Origin: Galdieria sulphuraria
Taxonomy: Eukaryota > Rhodophyta > Bangiophyceae > Galdieriales > Galdieriaceae
Reading direction: 5' to 3'
DNA length: 25,335 nt
Assembly: GCF_000341285.1 (NCBI RefSeq)
Contig: NW_005178440.1
Span: 8,699 to 34,033 of the forward strand
In this document: in pieces, positions 19,597 to 25,335 of the stretch
Layout: each line of letters begins with the position of its first letter
Numbering within the stretch: the stretch's first letter is position 1
Notes under the pieces: generated by a model
The model's input: only the letters and a program-made list of their open reading frames with translations
Told to the model about the DNA's origin: nothing
Databases searched by the model: none
Position numbers and translations under genes: made by a program

Positions 19597-20901
19597 ATGT
19601 TTAATAGAAAAAAAAATTATATTATTTGGTCAATATTAAAATTTAGTAGTAATTTAAATTTTGCTGTTATATTATTATTTACAATAGCATTTACAAGTTT
19701 TTTAGGAACAATTATAGAACAAAATCAGTCAATAGAATATTATAAAATAAATTATCCAGAATATTATATTCCTTTATTTTCTTGGAAGACAATTCTAGTT
19801 TTAGGTTTGCACAAAATCTATACTAGTTGGTGGTATATTTTATTATTAATTTCATTGGGGATTAGCCTTTTAAGTTGTACATTTTTAAATCAATTGCCAT
19901 TATTAAATTTGGCTAAGATAATTAAGTTTTATTCTAATCTTAATACATTAAAGAATTTTCCTTTAATTATCGAGATTAAAAATAATATCTTATCAAAATA
20001 TATATATCATTTTTTACAAAAACGGTATGTTATTCTTCAACATAAAAATCAATTATATTTTTATAATGGATTGTTTAGTAAAATAGCTCCGATTTTTGTA
20101 CACATTAGTATCATATTAATTTTAATCGGAGCTATTTTAGGTTTTTTAATGGGTTTTACAGTTCAAGAAATGATTGTGGAAACAGAGAATTTTCATCTTC
20201 AAAATATCATAAATGCCGGGCCTTTAAGTAAAATTCCGCAAAATTTTTTCCTAAAGATTAATAAATTTTGGATAGACTATAATAATGATGGCAGTATATC
20301 ACAATTTTTTTCAGATATATTGCTGTATGATAATTTAGGGAATAAATTATATGATAAAAGAATATCTGTAAATAATCCACTAAGATATAAAAATATTACC
20401 TTCTATCAAACTGATTGGAATTTACAAGCAATTAGATTAGATATCAATAATATGCATTTAGAATTACCTTTGATTGAAGTAGTAAGAAAGAATAATAAAA
20501 TTTGGATTAGTCAAATTCAATTAGATCATAAAAACTTTTATATAGTAGTTGAAAAATTGAATGATATTATTTATCTTTATGATGAAAATAAGTATTTAAT
20601 AAATACATTAAAAATTAATGAAGATAAAAGAATTAGTTTAGATGATATTAACGACAATGTTAGTTTAAAAGTAAAAAAAATTATTCCTAGTACGGGTATA
20701 CAGATTAAATCCGATCCTGGTTTAGCTATAGTATATTTAGGTTTTTTTCTATTAATGATTAGTACGGTTGTTAGCTATTTTTCATTTAACCAAATTTGGT
20801 TATTAATAAATGATAAAAACAGTATTTACTTAACAGGACAAACCAATAGAGCTAAAATTAGTTTTAAACAATATTTATTAAAAATCACAAAAAAAATGTA
20901 G
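19597..20901 (+). CDS. ccs1: Ccs1, cytochrome c biogenesis protein (ResB-like)
   Basis: Ccs1 (ResB family) works with CcsA in system II attachment of haem to thylakoid c-type cytochromes, probably presenting reduced apocytochrome. The 434-residue protein has membrane segments near 20-40, 75-95 and 160-185, a large luminal domain with NNPLRYKNITFYQTDW (the conserved resB segment) and a last membrane segment near 380-400 that follows SDPGLAIVYLGF. The N-terminal LKFSSNLNFAVILL is typical. Length is family-like. Its 3' end overlaps the 3' end of trpG by 17 bases on opposite strands, with no room for a separate terminator hairpin. Confidence 0.93.
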   Translation: MFNRKKNYIIWSILKFSSNLNFAVILLFTIAFTSFLGTIIEQNQSIEYYKINYPEYYIPLFSWKTILVLGLHKIYTSWWYILLLISLGISLLSCTFLNQLPLLNLAKIIKFYSNLNTLKNFPLIIEIKNNILSKYIYHFLQKRYVILQHKNQLYFYNGLFSKIAPIFVHISIILILIGAILGFLMGFTVQEMIVETENFHLQNIINAGPLSKIPQNFFLKINKFWIDYNNDGSISQFFSDILLYDNLGNKLYDKRISVNNPLRYKNITFYQTDWNLQAIRLDINNMHLELPLIEVVRKNNKIWISQIQLDHKNFYIVVEKLNDIIYLYDENKYLINTLKINEDKRISLDDINDNVSLKVKKIIPSTGIQIKSDPGLAIVYLGFFLLMISTVVSYFSFNQIWLLINDKNSIYLTGQTNRAKISFKQYLLKITKKM

Positions 20902-21460
20902 AAAATTCTTCAATAATTTTTTTACCACTAACAGTTAAAATACTTTCAGGATGAAATTGAATACCATAAACATTCTTATATATAGAATGATTTATTCCCA
21001 TAATAATATGGTCATCGCTCCAAGCATTTACACATAAAGAATTAGGTAAATTTTTATTATCTACGATTAGACTATGATAACGAGTTGCAATTAGTGGATT
21101 TTCTATATTAGCAAAAAGATTACTATCGTTATGATATACAGGTGATGTTTTACCATGTTTTAATAATGGAGCAGAGATAATTTGGGCACCATAAGCGTAA
21201 GCAATACTCTGATGCCCAAGACAAATTCCTAGAATAGGTAATGTCGGAGCAAAATATTGAATTAGTTTAATACATTGTTCCGAATCTTCTGGCCTGCCTG
21301 GACCTGGTGAAATAACTATACCTCTTATATCAAGATTATATAACTCTGAAATAATGATTTCATCATTTTTTTTTATTTTTATATCAAAGCCTTGTTCACC
21401 TATGTATTGTACTAAATTATAAGTGAAGCTATCATAATTATCTATTATTAATATTGTCAT
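20885..21460 (-). CDS. trpG: Anthranilate synthase component II (glutamine amidotransferase)
   Basis: TrpG supplies ammonia from glutamine to TrpE for anthranilate, the first step of tryptophan synthesis. The 191-residue class I amidotransferase begins MTILIIDNYDSFTYNLVQYI, has the oxyanion-loop segment SPGPGRPED (51-59), the nucleophile elbow GICLGHQS with Cys80, and the catalytic His170/Glu172 in QFHPES. All catalytic residues are present, so it should be active. It lies 26 bases downstream of thiG on the same strand and overlaps ccs1 tail to tail. Plastid trpG is a red-lineage feature. Confidence 0.97.
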   Translation of the reverse strand: MTILIIDNYDSFTYNLVQYIGEQGFDIKIKKNDEIIISELYNLDIRGIVISPGPGRPEDSEQCIKLIQYFAPTLPILGICLGHQSIAYAYGAQIISAPLLKHGKTSPVYHNDSNLFANIENPLIATRYHSLIVDNKNLPNSLCVNAWSDDHIIMGINHSIYKNVYGIQFHPESILTVSGKKIIEEFSTFFL

Positions 21461-21486
21461 GAATCTTTATTATACTTATATTATTA

Positions 21487-22332
21487 TCAATTATTATTAG
21501 TAAAGATCCCTTCATAGGGAGAACTATTTACACCATATTGTGTTGATCTTATTAAACCTGATAAATAAGCGATTCTTCCACTCTTAATCGCTAAATTCAT
21601 TGCTAATGCCATTTGAGGAGGGTTTTTTGCTTTTGCTATAGCTGTATTTGTTAATATTCCTGCTGCTCCTAGTTCCATGGCTTTAGAAGCTTCACTTGGG
21701 GCTCCTATCCCTGCATCTATTATTACAGGTATTTTAGCGTTTTCTATAATAATTTGAATGTTGGAAATATTTTGTAAACCTTGTGCAGAGCCTATAGGAG
21801 ATCCTAATGGCATTATAGTAGCACATCCAATTGATTCTAGTTGCTTTGCTAGAATTGGATCCGCATTAATATAAGGTAATACTGTAAATCCTTTATTTAC
21901 TAATACTTCTGCCGCTTTTAATGTTCCTATAGGATCAGGTAAAAGATATTTTGAATCAGGAATGACCTCAAGCTTAACAAAATTATTATTTTCTTGACCG
22001 ATGGTTTTAGCTATTTCTCTTCCAAGATTAGCTATTCTAATAGCTTCATCTGATGTTTTACAGCCTGCTGTATTTGGTAGCAACCATAAATTTTTCCAAT
22101 TTAAACGCTTTAAAAGAATATTAAGTCCTGAAATATGGTTATTTTGCGCTCTTCTAATTGCTATCGTAATTATATTACAATCACTATATATTATGCTTTG
22201 TATTGCTTCTTCTATGTTTCTATATTTGCCAGTGCCTACTAATAATCGAGACTTAAAAGAATAATTATTAATAATTAAATGATCATTATTTATTTGTGAA
22301 CTAATTATATGCTTATCGTTGAGAGATACCAT
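21487..22332 (-). CDS. thiG: ThiG, thiazole synthase for thiamin
   Basis: ThiG forms the thiazole phosphate of thiamin from deoxyxylulose phosphate, a glycine- or tyrosine-derived imine and sulfur on ThiS. The 281-residue TIM barrel shows [12 protein letters not shown] (29-40), [13 protein letters not shown] (87-99), [16 protein letters not shown] with the likely Schiff-base Lys120, [16 protein letters not shown], the phosphate-site segments [12 protein letters not shown] and [21 protein letters not shown], and the ending [17 protein letters not shown]. It carries an N-terminal extension of about 25 residues beyond the bacterial core. It heads a two-gene minus-strand unit with trpG. Confidence 0.96.
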   Translation of the reverse strand: MVSLNDKHIISSQINNDHLIINNYSFKSRLLVGTGKYRNIEEAIQSIIYSDCNIITIAIRRAQNNHISGLNILLKRLNWKNLWLLPNTAGCKTSDEAIRIANLGREIAKTIGQENNNFVKLEVIPDSKYLLPDPIGTLKAAEVLVNKGFTVLPYINADPILAKQLESIGCATIMPLGSPIGSAQGLQNISNIQIIIENAKIPVIIDAGIGAPSEASKAMELGAAGILTNTAIAKAKNPPQMALAMNLAIKSGRIAYLSGLIRSTQYGVNSSPYEGIFTNNN

Positions 22333-22394
22333 AAATTTTATATTATATATATTATATTAATTATGTTATATAACAAAAAATATTATTAAATTTT

Positions 22395-23176
22395 ATGGCT
22401 AGAGTGTATTGTTATTACTTAGTGAAAAGATAGAGTGGGAAAAATAACAACCACTGCTAATTGAGGAATGTGCCTTGCCAAATTAGGTTATGAGACTATT
22501 TTAATTGACGCTGATATAGCTCTACGAAATTGAGATTTATTATTAGGATTAGAAAATAGAGTTATTTATACAGCTTTAGAAGTATTTTCAGGAAAATGCA
22601 GTTTAGAGCAAGCTTTAACTAAAGATAAACATTATAATAGATTAAGTTTATTATCTACCTCATAAAATCATACTAAAAATGATATCACTGGAGACAATAT
22701 GCGTTTTCTTATTAGTCTTCTTGATCAGCAAGCAGATTATATATTAATAGATTCTTCAGCTGGAATAGAAAAAGGCTTTTATCGTGCTATTAGTTTAGCT
22801 CAAGAAGTTTTGGTTCTTACTACACCTGAAATCACCTCATTCATAGACGATGATAGAGTCATTGGATTACTTGAATCTCATAATATTTAATAATATTAGT
22901 TTAATTATTAATCGTATTCGTTATAAAATGATTAGGCAAAATGAAATGATATTATTACAAGATGTAATTAAATTACTGGCAATTCCATTAATTGGTGTGA
23001 TTCCATAAGATGAAAATTTATTATTTCTACTAACAAAGGTGAACCCATTGTTTTAGAAGAACATTTTTCGTTATCATCTTTAGCCTTTGAAGATAGATAT
23101 TGCAAGACGATTAAACGGACAAAAGATTGAGGTTAAGAATTCAGATTATTGTTATCCTATACATCTTGAGTTCTAA
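22395..23176 (+). pseudogene. minD: Decayed minD (division-site ATPase)
   Basis: MinD is a membrane-bound ATPase that, with MinE, places the FtsZ ring. This stretch is a clear but broken copy. It starts ATGGCTAGAGT (family MARV) at 22395. The ATP-binding loop is ruined, but the following frame still reads KLGYETILIDADIALRN, then DLLLGLENRVIYTALEVF, then an open 63-codon piece from 22699 (MRFLISLLDQQADYILIDSS, VLVLTTPEITSFIDD). Later pieces SLIINRIRYKM, LLAIPLIGVIP and ARRLNGQKIEV continue in other frames, ending at TAA 23174-23176. At least six in-frame stops and at least three frameshifts break it. Several stops are single-base changes of expected codons. It is thus an old host gene losing function, not a short new gene. 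A minE remnant follows directly. Confidence 0.88.
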
Positions 23177-23267
23177 AAAAAAAATTTTTTAAGTAATTTT
23201 AATACTTAAATTTTACTGTTGTATTAAATAGCAAATGATTATACTAATTATTATTTATATATAATAA

Positions 23268-23540
23268 TATAATATTTATAAAATAAAAAAAAAAGATTAT
23301 GAAGAAAGTCCTTATAATCTAAAAAAACGACTTAAATTTATTTTAGCTTATGAGAGTTTAGCAATAAATTCTAATATGTTAGAAAAAATGCGCATGGAGA
23401 ATTTAAATGTAGTATCAAAATATGTTGAACTTGATCTTAAAAAAATTGAATTTTCTCTTGAAACAAATAATAAAATTAAAACGATATCTTTAATAGCTAA
23501 TATCTGTATTAAAAGAGTTATTTATCTTGACAAAGTTTAA
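23268..23540 (+). pseudogene. minE: minE remnant (topological specificity factor)
   Basis: A frame open from 23268 to a TAA at 23538-23540 encodes a MinE-like protein: KKRLKFILAYES (family RL+.+LAHDR), EKMRMENLNVVSKYVELD (family +M+.EI+.VI.+Y+.ID), a beta segment IEFSLETNN and the ending SLIANICIKRV (family ..L.ANIPI.). The homologous frame has no internal break, but it lacks an ATG before the domain. The first in-frame ATG is 23376, in the middle of it, and the membrane-targeting amphipathic N-terminus is not recognisable behind the poly-A stretch at 23285-23294. It follows minD in the usual bacterial order, about 90 bases after the minD stop. With minD dead, it is most likely a pseudogene at an earlier stage of decay. 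Confidence 0.75.
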
Positions 23541-23637
23541 ATAATATTATATTATAATTTAATTATGTTTCTTCATATATAATATATACTTAGTATTATA
23601 TAAATAATAATAAATAAATTTATATTAAATTAATCAT

Positions 23638-24573
23638 ATGGATAATCATATGGATAACAATAATACTAAAAAGAAAAAAACAGTGCACGTAGGTCGTAGT
23701 AGAATATTTTGGCCTAGAGATCATAAACTTCACCAAGAAGATATAGAACAATCTGAAGGTACTACAAGCACTAAAGGTCGTCAGTTTATTAATTTAACAC
23801 AAGATATGATGGAAGCTGTTCTAAAAGAGCAGTCTAAACTAAATCATCCTTTCTTGAGAGATCCTGAGGTAATAATGGAGCCATTAATGCCGGCTTCTTA
23901 CACTTTGATATCTTTTTCTATGGTAGCCATTGTTAGCTCAACTATAAGTTATACACTACAAAATATACGTAAACGTTTTTCTAAAAAGGGCAAGAAAATT
24001 ATTTTTATTGTGCCTATTAGAATTCGTGTTATGATTTTATATATTTATTTTCTATTATTTTTAGAAATTAATGCATCATTTATGGAAATTTTATGTTTTA
24101 GTATGCTTAATAAAAATTTATATGCATTCTTTATGTTTAATTTGCTTAAGATTTATACTGAATTTCCATATTTTACCATGGGCTTTTTAACATTTCTAAA
24201 TATATTTTTTGTAGTGAGAAAAAAGGTTTTATTACTTAATATTTTTCGTTTTCATATTATGAATGCTTTATTAATTGGATTACTACATACTTTAATAATG
24301 CAATTTTATTTGAGATTACCTGAGCAATTTTTACAGGGATTTGTAGGAAGAAATATTGGGTTACTTATATATTTTTTTATGATGTCTTTATTAGGACGTT
24401 GTTTTTTAGCTGCAATTAGGGGCAAATATACTAAAATTGCTTTTATTTCTACAGCAGCTAGAAAATATATTACAGACCAAGCTCGTGGAATTTTAAGACA
24501 ATGGGAAGAAGAAAGAAGAGCTATGGAATATCAAAAAAAATTAAAAGATAAAGATGAAAAAGATACGAAATAA
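23638..24573 (+). CDS. ycf60: Ycf60, Tic20-like membrane protein with long N-terminal extension
   Basis: The central part (about 120-275) fits Ycf60/Tic20, a four-helix protein related to the inner-envelope import channel component Tic20. It shows IRVMILYIYFLLFLEINASFMEIL, EFPYFTMGFLTFLNIFFVVRKK (a conserved F..R hallmark), IFRFHIMNALLIGLL (family HFIRFN.MQA...) and a last hydrophobic helix. Unusual parts are an N-terminal region of about 110 residues, hydrophilic at first (KKKKTVHVGRSRIFWPRDHK) and then with an extra hydrophobic segment at 88-105, and a charged C-terminal tail (RQWEEERRAMEYQKKLKDKD) that may form a helix. Red algal Ycf60 as I recall is around 200 residues. Two ATGs (23638, 23650) lie within a short tandem repeat, so the exact start is uncertain. 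Confidence 0.75.
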   Translation: MDNHMDNNNTKKKKTVHVGRSRIFWPRDHKLHQEDIEQSEGTTSTKGRQFINLTQDMMEAVLKEQSKLNHPFLRDPEVIMEPLMPASYTLISFSMVAIVSSTISYTLQNIRKRFSKKGKKIIFIVPIRIRVMILYIYFLLFLEINASFMEILCFSMLNKNLYAFFMFNLLKIYTEFPYFTMGFLTFLNIFFVVRKKVLLLNIFRFHIMNALLIGLLHTLIMQFYLRLPEQFLQGFVGRNIGLLIYFFMMSLLGRCFLAAIRGKYTKIAFISTAARKYITDQARGILRQWEEERRAMEYQKKLKDKDEKDTK

Positions 24574-24620
24574 TATTACAAACATCTTATATAATTAATA
24601 ATCATTACATCCATTAATAT

Positions 24621-24951
24621 ATGAATATAAAACAGCAACAGAGAAAAAAATTTATTGATTATGAAACTGTTTATTTAATTAAACCCGATTTAAATGAAAT
24701 TCAATTCTTAAATTTAGTGCAGTATTTACAGCAATTATTAATAAATAATAAAGCTCAAAATGTTGTAAGTAAAAGTAAAGGAAAAATTAAATTGTCATAT
24801 ACTATTAATAATTACAATGAAGAGAATTGTATTGAAACTAGCTTCATTGCAAACGCTATAGGTCATAGAAGTATTTGAAAAATATTTAAAAGAAAATGAA
24901 AATATTTTACGATATATTAGTTTCAAAAAGATTTTTTTTTATAAAGAATAA
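24621..24951 (+). CDS. rps6: Ribosomal protein S6 with a frame disruption near the C-terminus
   Basis: S6 binds the central domain of 16S rRNA next to S18. The first part, from 24621, is a good S6: DYETVYLIKPDLNE, LVQYLQQLLINNKAQNVV, GKIKLSYTINNY and CIETSFIANA. That frame then ends early at a TGA (24876-24878), giving 85 residues. From 24862 the +1 frame continues the S6 fold with VIEVFEKYLKENENILRYIS and ends at TAA 24949-24951. The two parts meet at GCTATAGGTC (24855-24864), where one base must be skipped, and would make about 109 residues, the usual length. I see no stop codon or slippery motif there that would explain programmed shifting. A recent mutation or a sequence error is possible. 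The gene converges on the 5S rRNA, 1 base away. Confidence 0.82.
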
Positions 24952-24952
24952 A

Positions 24953-25073
24953 ACCTTGGTGCTGAGCTATTTTCCCAAAGGGCTTCCCCTTTAGTATCGT
25001 TGCCGCTGTAGCGTTTCACAGCCGAGTTCGGAATGGAATCAGAGTGGTTCCACTACGCTATGAGCACCAAGGT
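24953..25073 (-). rRNA. rrn5: 5S ribosomal RNA
   Basis: On the minus strand the terminal stem pairs ACCTTGGTGCTC (25073 side) with the end GCTCAGCACCAAGGT (24953 side). Inside are the conserved loop segments CCATTCCGAACTCGG and GAAACGCTACAGCGGC. Length of about 121 matches plastid and bacterial 5S. It lies 71 bases after the 23S 3' end, as in a normal rRNA operon. Confidence 0.97.
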
Positions 25074-25144
25074 ATAATTTTATGCTATAAATTCTATATT
25101 GTTTCTTTGTTTCTTGTTAAAATCATAAGTAAAAATGAATAAAT

Positions 25145-25335
25145 GATTCAAACCCTCGGTCTATTAGTACATTTCAGCTTAATGTATTACTACACTTACA
25201 CTTAATGCCTATTTAACGGCTAGTCTTGCCGTGACCTTACCCGTTTATAACGGTGAGAGTACTCATCTTGAGGTAGGCTTCCCACTTAGATGCTGTCAGC
25301 GGTTATCCCTTCTGTACTTAGTTACCCAGCGTTTA
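25145..25335 (-). rRNA. rrl: 23S ribosomal RNA, 3' end (partial)
   Basis: The minus strand holds the last part of 23S: CGCTGGGTAACTAAGTACAG, ATAACCGCTGACAGCATCTA, GGGAAGCCTACCTCAAGATG, GGTCACGGCAAGACTAGCCG and the end TGTACTAATAGACCGAGGGT. It runs off the right edge of the window. The exact 3' end near 25145 is approximate. Together with 5S it marks one end of an rRNA operon transcribed leftwards in this view. Confidence 0.97.

Noticed and set aside
22402-22540. TGA codons in minD at positions where Leu or Trp might sit, suggesting UGA recoded as Trp
   Set aside because: Other long genes here (secA, gltB, psbA) use TGG for Trp and have no internal TGA, and minD also carries TAA and TAG stops and frameshifts. 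Decay explains all of it.
22699-22890. A 63-codon open frame that looks like a small independent gene
   Set aside because: It is an internal piece of the minD pseudogene, with MinD homology continuing on both sides.
22395-23540. Extensive RNA editing that restores minD and minE
   Set aside because: The damage includes indels and several types of substitution, including loss of the ATP-binding loop residues. No simple editing rule (such as C-to-U) would repair it.

Overview
The window is a piece of a red algal (rhodophyte) plastid genome. Three things show this. It carries phycobilisome genes (cpcB-cpcA, apcF, the cpcG linker and nblA/ycf18). It keeps a set of genes that only gene-rich red-lineage plastids hold together: secA, accA, gltB, trpG, thiG, ccs1, ccsA, ycf20, ycf23, ycf56, ycf60 and ycf61. 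It is strongly AT-rich and has no introns. Intact chlL and chlN mean that light-independent protochlorophyllide reduction is retained, which argues against many florideophytes and fits a bangiophyte-like or other early-diverging lineage. I cannot name the species.

Layout. 1-3340: an unidentified reading-frame end, ycf56 (RNase Z-like but without its zinc site), chlL and chlN, all on +. 3347-3419: trnT(CGU). 3423-7764: minus-strand block ycf61 > cpcB > cpcA > secA. 7862-14709: plus-strand block gltB, psaC, ycf23, accA. 14825-16196: minus-strand cluster nblA > ccsA > psaK. 16342-17073: cpcG on +, divergent from nblA. 17152-19115: minus-strand psbA, apcF, ycf20. 19291-19493: trnL(UAG) on - and trnN(GUU) on +. 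19597-20901: ccs1 on +, overlapping tail to tail with trpG. 20885-22332: thiG > trpG on -. 22395-23540: decayed minD followed by a minE remnant. 23638-24951: ycf60 and a frame-disrupted rps6 on +. 24953-25335: 5S and the 3' end of 23S rRNA on -.

How the genes fit together. CpcA/CpcB, CpcG and ApcF build the phycobilisome, and NblA marks it for breakdown. PsbA, PsaC and PsaK belong to the two photosystems. ChlL and ChlN are two of the three subunits of dark-operative protochlorophyllide reductase (ChlB must lie elsewhere). CcsA and Ccs1 form the system II haem-attachment machinery for c-type cytochromes. GltB, AccA, TrpG and ThiG serve nitrogen, fatty-acid, tryptophan and thiamin metabolism. 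SecA and Ycf60 (Tic20-like) move proteins.

Most notable points: (1) a set of very long, nearly perfect inverted repeats (arms about 18-51 bp) at gene ends, several built from inverted copies of coding ends; (2) minD and minE fossils, a plastid division-site system caught while being lost; (3) a Ycf56 that kept the RNase Z fold signature but lost every recognisable metal ligand; (4) frame disruptions at the start of gltB, which separate the catalytic Cys from any ATG, and near the end of rps6.
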